This document shows, one piece after another, positions 9,308-18,973 of a stretch of 64,000 bases of DNA (positions within the stretch are counted from its first letter, which is position 1; every line of letters begins with the position of its first letter). Made by a program: the position numbers and the translations under genes. Source of the stretch: DATKMP01 sp963790045 (GTDB taxonomy: Bacteria; Bacteroidota; Ignavibacteria; UBA10030); assembly GCA_963790045.1 (NCBI GenBank), contig CAWBMS010000007.1, positions 372,001 through 436,000 of the forward strand, written 5' to 3'. The notes below the pieces were generated by a model, which was not told the origin of the DNA, ran no database searches, and saw nothing but the letters and a program-made list of their open reading frames with translations.

Positions 9308-11035
9308 ATGTTACGATTTGAACATCCAGAATATCTTTATTTTTTATTGTTGATAGCTGCGCTTGTGGTAGGATTTTTCTTTCTCAATCGCTGGCAGCAG
9401 AAACAATTTGCCGCATTCATCGGATTATCGCTTTTATCACAGCTTGCGCCGGAAGCGAGTACCGCTAAAAAATTCACAAAGCAAATTCTTTTGCTGCTCG
9501 CACTCACATCGGTTGTTCTCGCCATTGCTAATCCGCAAGTCGGTACGCGGTTAGAAGAAGTGAAACGCGAAGGCATCGATATGTTTGTTGTTCTCGATGT
9601 GTCGTTGAGCATGAAGGCAGAAGATATTCGTCCAAGCCGCTTGGAAAAAGCAAAACGCGATATTTCTGAATTGCTACATAAGCTTTCCGGCGACCGCGTG
9701 GGCATGGTGGTGTTTGCCGGACAAGCGTTTGTGCAATTTCCATTGACATCGGATTACTCAGCGGCAGATTTATTCCTTTCCGCCATCGATGTCGATGCGG
9801 TGCCGACACCGGGCACGATGGTCGGCAGCGGAATCGATTTGGCGCTGCAATCATTTTCCAAAGATGCGCCAACGCAAAAAGCCATTGTTGTTGTTTCCGA
9901 CGGCGAAAACACCGAAGGCGATGTACAATCCGCCGTTGATGATGCGAAGAAAGCCGGTGTGCGCGTGTATTGTGTGGGAATGGGAACGCCGGAAGGCGGG
10001 CCGATTCCTGTGTTGGATAAAAATGGAAATCGTATCGATTACAAGCACGATCAATCCAACAACATTGTGCTGACAAAGTTAGATGAATCGGCGTTGCAGC
10101 AAATTGCAGCGGCAACCGGCGGCAGTTATCATCGTGCCACCAGCGGCGGCAACGAGATCGACGATATTTTTAAAGAACTCGGCTCGCTGCAAAAAGTGGA
10201 ATTTGGTTCCAAGCAAGTAACCGGCTATGAATCCCGTTATCAATATCCGTTGGCGTTTGCATTGATATTGTTGATTGCAGAATTCATGATTTCCGAACGC
10301 CGTGGGAAATGGTTCGATAAGTTGAAACGAATGATACCGGGAATTGCAACGACGGTAATTTTGCTGTGTTTGTTTGGTTCCATCGCTTCTGCGCAAACGG
10401 TGCGTTCACATGTGAAAGACGGTAACAAGGCATACGCAAAAGAACACTATGACGATGCCGAAGCAGCATATAAAAAAGCGTTAGAACAAAATCCAAAATC
10501 CAAAGAAGCGCAATTCAATCTGGGAAATTCGTATTATAAACAGCAGCGGTACGACGATGCCATCAAACAATACGGCAGCTCTGGCCCCACGATGAAAACG
10601 CCTGATGAAAAATCTATGACCGCGTACGATATCGGCAACGCATTGTACCGTTCCGAAAAATATCAGGATGCAGTCAATGCATACCGACAGGCGTTAAAAT
10701 TAAATCCAAATGACGACGATGCCCGCTACAATTTACAAATGGCGCGCATGAAGCTGAAACAGCAACAGCAGCAAAACAAAGATCAGAAAAATAAAAAGAA
10801 CGATCAAAAACAGAATCAGCAGAATAAAGATCAACAAAAGCAACCGCAGCAGCAAAATCAACAAAACAAGGATCAGCAGAGCAAGCAGGATCAAACGCAA
10901 GCGCAGAAAAAAAATCAAATGCCGAAAGAAGAAGCGGACCGGATTCTCGATGCGATGCGCAACAACGAAAAAGATATTCAAAAGAATTTGCGCAAGCGTG
11001 AAGCAGTAAAAGTGCATGTGGAAAAAGATTGGTAA
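9308..11035 (+). CDS. batB: BatB-BatC fusion: VWA membrane protein plus TPR domain
   Basis: 575 residues. BatB part: N-terminal helices (about 10-27 and 58-76), VWA domain 90-280 with MIDAS DVSLS (97-101), and a helix at about 313-327. A second hydrophobic segment (about 343-360, ending GSIASAQ) looks exactly like the signal peptide of a separate BatC and is here internal. BatC part: TPR repeats about 368-478, then a Gln/Lys/Asn-rich linker (about 482-537) and a conserved tail EEADRILDAMRNNEKDIQKNL. The frame is open throughout with no stop between the two halves. The TPR part would lie outside the cytoplasm. Confidence 0.92.
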   Translation: MLRFEHPEYLYFLLLIAALVVGFFFLNRWQQKQFAAFIGLSLLSQLAPEASTAKKFTKQILLLLALTSVVLAIANPQVGTRLEEVKREGIDMFVVLDVSLSMKAEDIRPSRLEKAKRDISELLHKLSGDRVGMVVFAGQAFVQFPLTSDYSAADLFLSAIDVDAVPTPGTMVGSGIDLALQSFSKDAPTQKAIVVVSDGENTEGDVQSAVDDAKKAGVRVYCVGMGTPEGGPIPVLDKNGNRIDYKHDQSNNIVLTKLDESALQQIAAATGGSYHRATSGGNEIDDIFKELGSLQKVEFGSKQVTGYESRYQYPLAFALILLIAEFMISERRGKWFDKLKRMIPGIATTVILLCLFGSIASAQTVRSHVKDGNKAYAKEHYDDAEAAYKKALEQNPKSKEAQFNLGNSYYKQQRYDDAIKQYGSSGPTMKTPDEKSMTAYDIGNALYRSEKYQDAVNAYRQALKLNPNDDDARYNLQMARMKLKQQQQQNKDQKNKKNDQKQNQQNKDQQKQPQQQNQQNKDQQSKQDQTQAQKKNQMPKEEADRILDAMRNNEKDIQKNLRKREAVKVHVEKDW

Positions 11036-11059
11036 TTGTCGGATATTAACAGAGCAACG

Positions 11060-12892
11060 ATGAAGAAACGATTGTATAGTATAGTGATGGCGCTGGCGAT
11101 AGCCGCATCGATGGTGTGGGCGCAAACCGGCTCGTTCACAGTCTCGGCGGATCCGAATCGCGTCAGCGTGCATGAACAATTTCAAGTTACGTTCACGTTC
11201 TCCGGCGGGGATGTGAACAGCGTGAGTAATTTCAAAGCGCCGAACTTCGGCTCGTTAATCGTGATGTCCGGACCAAGCCAGTCCACCAGCATGCAGATCA
11301 TCAATGGCAACGTTTCCGGTTCCATTTCTTATACCTATATTTTGTATGCTCAGCAAACAGGAAAATTTTCAATCAATCCTGCAAGCATTCAATACAAAGG
11401 AAAAACATTTACTACACAGGCGATGACCATCGACGTTTCACAAGCGAAGCCGCAGCAAAATAATCAGCAGCAGGATAAATCTGGCGGCAATGTCAATGTC
11501 GGTGATAATTTATTTATCAAAGCGAGTTGTGATAAATCGCGTGTGCGGCAAGGTGAACAGGTAACGGTCGTCTTCAAATTATATACTCGCTTGTCGGTTA
11601 CCAGTTTTAATCTCACCAAAGCGCCGACGTTCGACGGATTCTGGAGCGAAGATTTCGATATGCCCCACCAGCCGCAGCAGACTACAGAAACTGTGAACGG
11701 CAAACAGTACCGCGTGTTCACAATTAAAAAGACGGCGCTGTTCGCCACACAAGCGGGCAATTTAAAAATTGCGCCGCTGGAAGTTCAGTGCGGTGTGCAG
11801 ATGCAGTCGAAACGAAAATCCAACGATCCGTTCGATGCATTTTTTAACGATCCCTTTTTCCAGCAGGTGCAAAATGTAAATGTGGATATTAAATCCAATC
11901 TTATCACAATTGCCGTCGAACCGATTCCTTCCAATGCTCCGGCGGGATATTCCGGTGTCATCGGACGATTTTCTTTCAATGCAAGCGCCGATAAAAAAAG
12001 TGTGAAAGCTGGCGACCCGATAACGCTGCGTTTGACCATTGCGGGTTCCGGTAATATCAAATTGGCATCAGTGCCAAAACTGTTGCTGCCTGCCAATATC
12101 GAATCGTACGATCCAAAAATCACCGAAGACATTTCACGCGACGGCGGCATCATTCACGGAAAAAAAACAGCCGAGTATTTGCTCATCCCCCGCAATGCCG
12201 GACAGCGTGCGATAGACCCCGTGTCGTTCGTGTACTACGATCTTGATCGAAAAGAATATGTAACGTTACGGTCGCCAAAATTTGAATTCACTATTCTTCC
12301 CGGAAAAGAATTCTCCTCCTCCGGCACAAGCATTGCGGCAAAAGAAGATGTGCAATTGCTTGGCGAAGACATCCGTTTTATCAAACTTACTGCAAGCAGC
12401 TTTGAACGTGCAGAAGATACGGGATCGCATTTCTGGTTTTTTGCCGGATTGATTTTTGCGCCGTGCATGTTTATCGGTGCGTGGATGTACCGGTGGCGCA
12501 TGGAAACCATCTACGGCGATATGCCGAAACTGCTGTTTGAAACTGCGGGACGCGAAGCATCCAAACGCTTGAAGAAAGCAAAGCTGCTGTTAGAACAGGG
12601 CAACGCAGAAAGTTACAATGCAGAAATTTTGAAAGCGCTTTCGGAATATCTTGAGCACAAGCTGCGCATTTCCAAAGCGAACTTCGTCATGGATCAAGCA
12701 GTCGAACGATTACAAAAGCATGGCGTTACCGACAATGTTCTTCAAACATTGAAAACCTGCACCGAGCGTGCAGAGTTTTCCCGCTACGCACCGAACACCG
12801 ATACCGCCGAAGCGCGCAAAGAATTAATTGGTATGGCGGCAAATGCCATCAACGGCATTGAACGATCGTTCGGAAAGAAGGTGAAGGCATGA
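11060..12892 (+). CDS. batD: BatD, oxygen-tolerance family protein
   Basis: About 610 residues. I choose ATG 11060 (MKKRLYSIVMALAIAASMVWAQ, a clear signal peptide) over the upstream in-frame TTG. The extracytoplasmic part has repeated beta-sandwich units, including VSVHEQFQVTFTFSG and the paired KSRVRQGEQVTVVFKLYT and KKSVKAGDPITLRLTI. One transmembrane helix lies near the C-terminus (HFWFFAGLIFAPCMFIGAWMY), followed by a cytosolic helical domain. BatD is thought to be a periplasmic scaffold for the VWA proteins. Its last codons overlap batE by ATGA. Confidence 0.9.
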   Translation: MKKRLYSIVMALAIAASMVWAQTGSFTVSADPNRVSVHEQFQVTFTFSGGDVNSVSNFKAPNFGSLIVMSGPSQSTSMQIINGNVSGSISYTYILYAQQTGKFSINPASIQYKGKTFTTQAMTIDVSQAKPQQNNQQQDKSGGNVNVGDNLFIKASCDKSRVRQGEQVTVVFKLYTRLSVTSFNLTKAPTFDGFWSEDFDMPHQPQQTTETVNGKQYRVFTIKKTALFATQAGNLKIAPLEVQCGVQMQSKRKSNDPFDAFFNDPFFQQVQNVNVDIKSNLITIAVEPIPSNAPAGYSGVIGRFSFNASADKKSVKAGDPITLRLTIAGSGNIKLASVPKLLLPANIESYDPKITEDISRDGGIIHGKKTAEYLLIPRNAGQRAIDPVSFVYYDLDRKEYVTLRSPKFEFTILPGKEFSSSGTSIAAKEDVQLLGEDIRFIKLTASSFERAEDTGSHFWFFAGLIFAPCMFIGAWMYRWRMETIYGDMPKLLFETAGREASKRLKKAKLLLEQGNAESYNAEILKALSEYLEHKLRISKANFVMDQAVERLQKHGVTDNVLQTLKTCTERAEFSRYAPNTDTAEARKELIGMAANAINGIERSFGKKVKA

Positions 12893-13674
12893 AACACATT
12901 CTTCAAAATCGATACGTTGCCGCATTCTTGTTGTCTCTGGTGTTGGTATGCGCTACCGCAACTTCGCTCAATGCGCAAACACCGGATACAACATTTATTC
13001 ATGCCAACGATCTGTACCGCGCCGGCAATTATCAGGATGCAGTAAAAGACTACGAAAGCATTTTGCAACAGGGATATGTGAATGCCGATGTGTATTTTAA
13101 TCTCGGCGATGCGTATTACCGTTCTGGCAAATTAGCGCCGGCCATTATTGCCTTCGAACGCGCGGCACGCCTGCGTCCGCACGACGCCGACATCGAGAAC
13201 AATTTAAAATTGCTCTATCTTAAAACGCCCGACCGCATCGAACCGGTACCGGACTTGTTTCTCATTCAATGGATGCGGACAGTCGCTTCGCTCGTTTCGC
13301 CGGCAACCGTGCGCGGATTGTTCCTCGGAAGCTGGATGCTGCTGTTCGGCGCGCTTGCGGCCATTGCGCTTGTGCGTTCAGCAGAAATTATTCGTGCGTT
13401 GCGCTTAACGCTCCTGGTGTTTTTAGTTTCCGTTGTTGTGTGGGGCGCTATGCTCGGCATTCAATCCTTACAGGATACATCGTCCGATCAAGCAATCATC
13501 ACCGCGCAAGTGGTAACGGCAAAATCTTCGCCGGATGCGCGCAGTGTGGATGCGTTTGTCATTCATGAAGGATTGAAAGTAAAAATCACCGACATCGTGG
13601 GTGAATGGGTGAAAATCACGCTTGCCGACGGCAAGGTGGGCTGGCTGCTTTCAGAACAGTGCGAGAAAATTTAA
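12889..13674 (+). CDS. batE: BatE, TPR and SH3-like membrane protein
   Basis: 261 residues. Signal peptide to about residue 29 (ATATSLNA-QT), TPR repeats about 34-105 (FNLGDAYYRSGKLAPAIIAFERAARLRP), two transmembrane helices (about 145-165 and 172-190), and a C-terminal bacterial SH3-like domain (VVTAKSSPDARSVDAF to GKVGWL). It overlaps batD by 4 bases (ATGA), consistent with coupling, and closes the operon. Confidence 0.88.
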   Translation: MKHILQNRYVAAFLLSLVLVCATATSLNAQTPDTTFIHANDLYRAGNYQDAVKDYESILQQGYVNADVYFNLGDAYYRSGKLAPAIIAFERAARLRPHDADIENNLKLLYLKTPDRIEPVPDLFLIQWMRTVASLVSPATVRGLFLGSWMLLFGALAAIALVRSAEIIRALRLTLLVFLVSVVVWGAMLGIQSLQDTSSDQAIITAQVVTAKSSPDARSVDAFVIHEGLKVKITDIVGEWVKITLADGKVGWLLSEQCEKI

Positions 13675-13838
13675 ACTATCGTCTTTCTCAAAATATCATT
13701 CGTAACGCTCTTCCCTATTATTTGGAGCAACGATAAGAACACTGCATAAAAATTATGTTACTTATCACTGCTTGAATCTCAGCAGGACGTTCGATACTAT
13801 ACATCCCCATATCAGAAAACTTTTCATGAGACGAGTAT

Positions 13839-14081
13839 TTGCCGCTATCGGGAACTCTTCGCCCAATTGGGATTGGAGAGAGGTTTACAGCGACCAACAT
13901 CTACGATCTCCGGAAGTTCAACGATCTTTTACCGGGAACGAGAAAACGAGTATATGCCGACAAAAAGTATAACGCAAAGCCCAAAGAGCAAGGCATTATT
14001 CCAAAGATACTGCACAAGGATTGCCGGAATCGACCTTTGACAAACAAGCAGATGCAACAGTATAAGACGTCTGGATGCTGA
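13839..14081 (+). pseudogene. IS5-like DDE transposase remnant
   Basis: A fragment resembling the C-terminal half of IS4/IS5-type transposases: ATNIYDLRKFNDLLPG matches the TAANxHDxxxFxxLL block, RVYADKKYNA the VxADKgY block that precedes the catalytic Glu, and KDCRNRPLTNKQMQQYK the RNxPLTxxxxxxN block. The N-terminal half is missing, there is a small internal deletion after YNAKPKEQG, and no terminal repeats were recognised. It is therefore an old, non-functional insertion. Confidence 0.7.
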
Positions 14082-14355
14082 TCACACTGACAGCGTAAAA
14101 ACTCATTGGGAATCACCGTGACCCTTGTGCCACTCGGCGCGCGAGTTTCTCCATGTGAGAAGAATTATGACAAAGAACATTTTCAGTACTACTTTTTTAA
14201 AACTTTTTACCCACTTTCGTTCATTGGTATTATGATAGGGGGCAGATGATTCAAAAAATTATTTTGATATATTGCTATTATTACGTACATTATTAACCAT
14301 ACCGCACGGTATAACTAAATAAATAAAATACAAACATCTTTTTTCAAGGAGAACA
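14082..14355 (+). promoter_or_regulatory. glnK-amt upstream region with short dyad
   Basis: AT-rich region before glnK. It holds ATACCG-CA-CGGTAT at 14299-14312, a 6-bp inverted repeat with a 2-bp spacer about 45 bases before the start codon, a plausible operator position. AAGGAG precedes ATG 14356. I found no sigma-54 motif (TGGCAC-N5-TTGCA). The operator suggestion is inference only. Confidence 0.35.
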
Positions 14356-14694
14356 ATGAAAAGAGTTGAGGCCATTATACGTCCGCACAAAGTTGACGAC
14401 GTACGGGAAGCGTTATTAGAAATCGGTATCAAGGGAATGACGATCACCGAAGTCAAGGGATTCGGGAGACAAAAGGGGCATACGGAAGTTTATCGCGGAG
14501 CAGAATACCGCGTCGATTTTCTTCCGAAAATAAAAATAGAACTTATTGTAGCCGACAACCAAGTTGATGCGGCAATTTCTGCCATTGTCAAATCGGCAAA
14601 AACCGGGCACGTTGGCGACGGGAAAATATTTGTCATTCCTGTCGATGATGCCATTCGCGTGAGAACCGAAGAAGCGGGAGACGGTGCGTTATGA
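14356..14694 (+). CDS. glnK: Nitrogen regulatory protein P-II (GlnK/GlnB)
   Basis: 112 residues, exact PII length. It starts MKRVEAIIRPHK, has the T-loop GxTEVYRGAEYRVDFLPK with Tyr51 (the residue uridylylated in many PII proteins), and KTGHVGDGKIFV in the B-loop binding ATP/ADP. PII senses 2-oxoglutarate and adenylates and, in this context, gates the ammonium channel encoded next. It overlaps amt by 4 bases (ATGA), the classical glnK-amtB pair. Confidence 0.96.
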   Translation: MKRVEAIIRPHKVDDVREALLEIGIKGMTITEVKGFGRQKGHTEVYRGAEYRVDFLPKIKIELIVADNQVDAAISAIVKSAKTGHVGDGKIFVIPVDDAIRVRTEEAGDGAL

Positions 14695-15917
14695 GAATCG
14701 ATACAGGCGATACGACATGGCTCCTTATTTCAACCGCTTTAGTCATGTTGATGACGCCAGGACTGGCGTTGTTTTACGGCGGCATGGTGCGGCGCAAGAA
14801 TGTGCTGGGAACCATTATGCAAAGTTTTATTGCGCTTGGCGTGATAACTATTCAATGGGTCTTATTTGGATACAGTCTTGCGTTTGGCCCCGATGTGCAC
14901 CACCTCATTGGTGATTTATCATGGGTGGGCTTGAACGGCGTGGGACTTACGCCAAATCCCGACTATGCACCGACGGTACCGCATCAGGCATTCATGGCAT
15001 TTCAAATGATGTTCGCAGTGATTACTCCCGCGCTCATTACCGGTGCATTTGCGGAGAGATTTAAATTTTCGACCTACATTGTTTTTCTCTTCATCTGGTC
15101 AACCATCGTGTATGCACCGCTCGCACACTGGGTGTGGGGCGTCGGCGGGTGGATGAGAAATCTCGGCGCCTTGGATTTCGCCGGCGGGCTTGTTGTTCAT
15201 ATCAGCTCAGGGCTATCAGCGCTTGCCGCAGCATTCATCATCGGAAAACGGCGCGGCTACGGGCATGAACATATGCCGCCGCATAACTTGACAATGACTG
15301 TATTAGGAGCAGCATTGTTATGGTTCGGCTGGTTCGGCTTTAACGGTGGCAGCGCTGTTGCATCCGGCGCACTTGCCACATCGGCATTCGTTGCAACACA
15401 CATTGCCGCAGCCGCGGCTGCATTTTCATGGACACTGATGGAATGGAAGAAACGCGGCAAACCGACAATGCTTGGAACTGCATCGGGATGCGTTGCCGGG
15501 TTAGTTGCAATCACGCCTGCATCCGGTTTCGTCGGTCCTATGGCCGCACTGATCATCGGATTAGTAGCAGGTGTTGTGTGTTACTACGGCATCTCGCTTA
15601 AAAACAAGCTTGGCTTTGACGATTCACTTGATACTGTCGGTGTGCATGGTGTCGGCGGAATTTTTGGCGCATTGGCGACAGGAATCTTCGCATCGAAAGC
15701 AATCAATGCTGCCGGTGCAGATGGATTGATCTTCGGCAGTGCATCGTTGCTTGGCGCACAAGCATTAAGCGTGCTAGTTTCGGTTGTGTATTCATTTACA
15801 CTCACATGGATTATTTTGAAAGTGTTGGATAAAACCATGGGCTTGCGTGTTGCGGATGAAGATGAGCAAGAAGGACTTGATCTCAGCCAGCATGGTGAGA
15901 CGGGTTACACGATGTAA
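14691..15917 (+). CDS. amt: Ammonium transporter Amt
   Basis: 408 residues with about 11 transmembrane helices. Amt signatures: DTTWLLISTALVMLMTPGLALFYGGMV at the N-terminus and both pore histidines, in GLVVHISSG and in DTVGVHGVGG. FAERFKF and FNGGSAVASG are also typical. It conducts ammonium across the inner membrane and is coupled to the PII protein that overlaps its start. No signal peptide-like extension is seen. The C-terminal tail ends GLDLSQHGETGYTM, the part that contacts GlnK in homologues. Confidence 0.96.
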   Translation: MRIDTGDTTWLLISTALVMLMTPGLALFYGGMVRRKNVLGTIMQSFIALGVITIQWVLFGYSLAFGPDVHHLIGDLSWVGLNGVGLTPNPDYAPTVPHQAFMAFQMMFAVITPALITGAFAERFKFSTYIVFLFIWSTIVYAPLAHWVWGVGGWMRNLGALDFAGGLVVHISSGLSALAAAFIIGKRRGYGHEHMPPHNLTMTVLGAALLWFGWFGFNGGSAVASGALATSAFVATHIAAAAAAFSWTLMEWKKRGKPTMLGTASGCVAGLVAITPASGFVGPMAALIIGLVAGVVCYYGISLKNKLGFDDSLDTVGVHGVGGIFGALATGIFASKAINAAGADGLIFGSASLLGAQALSVLVSVVYSFTLTWIILKVLDKTMGLRVADEDEQEGLDLSQHGETGYTM

Positions 15918-15953
15918 GAGAATGTTCTAGAATGGGTGATATAAAGCGCCGGA

Positions 15954-17327
15954 TTATTTCGGTTCCGCGTGAATCGTGACCCGGCGTAATTGCTTAAAGC
16001 GCTGAAAGAGATTTGCTTCTACATCCGAAATAATTTGATGCACTTCATCCAGCGTTTTTGTTTTTTCGATTTGACACGTAAATGTGACGTTGTATTTTAT
16101 TCCTTCTTGTAACAGCGTCAAATCCGTACATTGGAAAACATCGGGATGCTGTTCGACAACAGCACGAATGTCAGACGATAAGATCATCTCTGTTTCTGTT
16201 ACATTCGTCAGTGGATGTTCTGCAGTTTCGATTTCTTCCATGTGAATCGTTACTTTGCCGACCGACGGCAATTCTTGCTGGATTTGTTGTTCAATCCTCG
16301 TTGCGATTTCGTGCGCTTCTGCAAACGACAATCCTTTTTGATATTCAATATCGAAATCTATAAAATATTTCCCGTCCGTGAGATGCACTTCCAAATTGTG
16401 CGGCGGGCGCAGGCCGGCATTTACCACGATCATCCGAATTTTATCCAGAATTGTTTCGTGTGCGCTTTCAAACGGTTCGGCATGCACAACAACATCGGCG
16501 GAAGAATCTACCTCGCGCACGGATTTTTCGATTCGATCCATAATGGCGTGTGCGCTTTGGAACGGCAACGTACGTTCAATGGCAACAGTCGTATCGATAA
16601 AATAATGTGCCCCGGAAGTATGCATCCGCGTATTGCGAACTGCTTCCACGCCTTCGACAGATTTAATGGCATGTTGGACTTTCTCAAATAAATTTTTGGG
16701 TATGCGATCCATCAAGGAATCAACTGCTTGTTTCCCCAATCGATAACTTGCCGATAAGACCAAGATTGCAACCAACAGTGCTGCAACGGCATCGAATTCT
16801 GGATACCCCATCCATACAAAAACCAATCCTACAATGACTGCCACCGACAACCACACATCGCTGGAAAAATGCAGCGCGTCAGCTTCCAGCGCCAGACTTT
16901 TTGTCTTTTTTGCTACACGATAAAGCGCGCGCGAACGGCTCACGTCGATAACGATCGATGTTCCCATCACCACAAAACTCCACACCGTCGTCTCTACATG
17001 ATGGCTGTGCATCAATAATCGCTCGATCGCTTCATACACGATCCACGCGCATGTTACCACCAGCAACAACGTTTCAACTAATGCGGAAATATTTTCCAAT
17101 CTTCCATGCCCGTATGGATGATCTTCGTCGGCGGGACGATCTGCATAGGAAACGGCAACCAGCGTAACAATTGCGGCAAGCAGGTCAAGCCCGGAATGTG
17201 CCGCTTCAGAAAGAATGCCAAGACTGTTTGTCCAGAGTCCGATCCCCAGTTTAAAAGAAGTCAGAAACACTGCTGCGATGACAGAGCTGAATGCAATAAT
17301 TTTCTTTTCTCGTGTTCCGGAAGCCAT
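15954..17327 (-). CDS. Cation diffusion facilitator with extended C-terminal region
   Basis: 457 residues. Six transmembrane helices within about 1-205, with the two metal-site motifs of CDF exporters: H44-xxx-D48 in EAAHSGLDLL (TM2) and H153-xxx-D157 in ALHFSSDVWL (TM5); DHPYGHG at about 69-75. The cytosolic region is long (about 250 residues against 90 usually) and seems to hold three related ferredoxin-like modules: two end in a VxxHxEP/HMEE-type strand (DVVVHAEPFE, KVTIHMEEIE) and the third in RVTIHAEP. Probably a divalent-metal/proton antiporter; the metal is not predictable. Confidence 0.92.
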   Translation of the reverse strand: MASGTREKKIIAFSSVIAAVFLTSFKLGIGLWTNSLGILSEAAHSGLDLLAAIVTLVAVSYADRPADEDHPYGHGRLENISALVETLLLVVTCAWIVYEAIERLLMHSHHVETTVWSFVVMGTSIVIDVSRSRALYRVAKKTKSLALEADALHFSSDVWLSVAVIVGLVFVWMGYPEFDAVAALLVAILVLSASYRLGKQAVDSLMDRIPKNLFEKVQHAIKSVEGVEAVRNTRMHTSGAHYFIDTTVAIERTLPFQSAHAIMDRIEKSVREVDSSADVVVHAEPFESAHETILDKIRMIVVNAGLRPPHNLEVHLTDGKYFIDFDIEYQKGLSFAEAHEIATRIEQQIQQELPSVGKVTIHMEEIETAEHPLTNVTETEMILSSDIRAVVEQHPDVFQCTDLTLLQEGIKYNVTFTCQIEKTKTLDEVHQIISDVEANLFQRFKQLRRVTIHAEPK

Positions 17328-17448
17328 AACTTCTATTCCAAATAAAAAACGATCTTTCAGCCAATATACCGTTCCTTTTCATGGAAGGCAACCATTGCAC
17401 TCCAGAGAAGGATTTTCTACATTACGGAAGAGGATTTATCAGAAGCAC

Positions 17449-18150
17449 ATGCGCATAGCGATTATTTCCGATATTCATTCCAATCTTGAAGCGCTCACCG
17501 CTGCACTGCATGTCATCGATGGACAAATGATCGATGAAATTATTTGTTTGGGCGATACAGTGGGATATGGTGCAAATCCGAACGAATGTCTCTCGCTCGT
17601 TCGTCAGCGGTGCCGGTTCATTCTTCAAGGGAATCATGAAGCTGCCGTGGTCAATAGCGCCGTTACGAAAACCCTCACCGAGCATGCACGAACTGCCGCG
17701 CTCTGGACGCGCAACCAATTGACCGAGGATCATCTTCAATTCCTTCGCGGCCTTCCGCTGGACGTTTCGTACGAACAACTTCTGTTTGTCCATGCCTCGC
17801 CTCACGATCCATCGACGTGGGAATATATTATGAGTGAATGGGACGCCGCCGTGGCATTGCAAAGTTTTTCTCAACCGATTTGCTTTGTCGGACACACACA
17901 TGTTCCAGGAATTTTTTCTCTCGACGGACAGGAATGCACGATTGCACAAGGCAATCGGTATCTCATCAATGTCGGCAGTGTCGGGCAGCCGCGAGATAGA
18001 AATCCGCAGTTGAGTTTCGGAATATTTGACAGTGAGAAGTGGACGTACAAGAATGTACGTGTACCCTACGATATTGAAGCAGCTTCGAAAAAAATTACTG
18101 ATTCACATCTGCCGTCCATGCTGGCTCAGCGTTTGTTTTTAGGCGTATGA
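17449..18150 (+). CDS. Metallophosphoesterase (YfcE/MJ0936-like)
   Basis: 233 residues from ATG 17449 (MRIAIISDIHSNLEAL); an upstream in-frame extension overlaps the divergent CDF gene and lacks family similarity. Metal-binding motifs of the calcineurin-like fold: DIH (8-10), GDTVGYG, GNHE, H in VHASPHDP, and GHTH. Likely a cytosolic phosphodiesterase of unknown substrate. Divergent from the CDF gene, convergent with the sigma factor. Confidence 0.9.
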   Translation: MRIAIISDIHSNLEALTAALHVIDGQMIDEIICLGDTVGYGANPNECLSLVRQRCRFILQGNHEAAVVNSAVTKTLTEHARTAALWTRNQLTEDHLQFLRGLPLDVSYEQLLFVHASPHDPSTWEYIMSEWDAAVALQSFSQPICFVGHTHVPGIFSLDGQECTIAQGNRYLINVGSVGQPRDRNPQLSFGIFDSEKWTYKNVRVPYDIEAASKKITDSHLPSMLAQRLFLGV

Positions 18151-18188
18151 TGCAATATTGTTTTCGTGCATAACAACGGCCGGAGTGT

Positions 18189-18806
18189 TTAATCCATCAT
18201 AGCGTCATCGGTGAGAATGCCGAGATCGCGTGCATATTTATGCAATTTGTCTTGAAGCATCTTTCTGCCGCGATGAAGCCGTGAGCGCACAGTGCCCACC
18301 GGGCAATTGAGGAAGTCTGCAATTTCTTCGTAGCTCAAACCTTCGATGTCGGCAAGAATTACCACCGTACGAAAATCGCCGGGCAGCGATTGAAGCGCTT
18401 GTGTCACTTCATCGCCCAGCATGTTGCTGTACATCCGCCGCTGCAAATCGTTTGAATCGGTTGCTTCATCGCGGATCGAATCATAAAAATTTTCGATGTC
18501 TTCATAATCCACCATGCCGGGTTCGCGTGTTTCTTTTCGGTACCGGTTGATGTAAGAATTTTTCATAATGCGGAAGAGCCACGCGCGCACGTTCGTGCCT
18601 TTTTCGTACTTATCCCAGAATCGAAACGCTTTAAGAAATGTTTCCTGCAGCAAATCTTTTGCATCATCGGCGTTCCCGGTTGTCCGCAGTGCAAAATTAT
18701 AAAGAATGGCTTTGTGCGGAATAACGTCCGCCTCAAACTCTTGTTGACGCTTTAAAAGTGCTTTTGAAGTAACCGCAGGATCAGGGATAATGTGTTTTTC
18801 CGCCAT
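18189..18806 (-). CDS. RNA polymerase sigma factor, ECF (sigma-70 family)
   Basis: 205 residues if started at ATG 18806, preferred because AAGGA lies just upstream; a start at 18830 is possible. Region 2: ILYNFALRTTGNADDAKDLLQETFLKAFRFWDKYEKGTNVRAWLFRIMKNSYINRYRK (shortened here by meaning: core-binding and -10 recognition, about 35-95). Region 4: LPGDFRTVVILADIEGLSYEEIADFLNCPVGTVRSRLHRGR, a helix-turn-helix for the -35. No anti-sigma gene is adjacent, so regulation is not evident here. Confidence 0.93.
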   Translation of the reverse strand: MAEKHIIPDPAVTSKALLKRQQEFEADVIPHKAILYNFALRTTGNADDAKDLLQETFLKAFRFWDKYEKGTNVRAWLFRIMKNSYINRYRKETREPGMVDYEDIENFYDSIRDEATDSNDLQRRMYSNMLGDEVTQALQSLPGDFRTVVILADIEGLSYEEIADFLNCPVGTVRSRLHRGRKMLQDKLHKYARDLGILTDDAMMD

Positions 18807-18973
18807 ACCATCCTTACCGCATCGCTCCAAAACACAGGGGGTAAAACGGCAATCCAGGATGTATGGTTACACTTGTTTTCCCCAACGCGTCAGGTTCAAT
18901 ATGTAATAATGCCTCATTCATTACTCTAAGGTAAAAAAAAGGAACCAGTGGAGCAAATCGAAGTGCAGCAATC

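Noticed and set aside
9528..10115. 195-codon antisense open frame over batB
   Set aside because: Entirely inside a confidently identified gene on the other strand, with no family features.
14082..14355. Sigma-54 promoter before glnK
   Set aside because: No TGGCAC-N5-TTGCA arrangement could be found.
17215..17448. N-terminal extension of the phosphodiesterase
   Set aside because: It would overlap the divergent CDF gene; the family N-terminus MRIAIISDIHSN begins at 17449.
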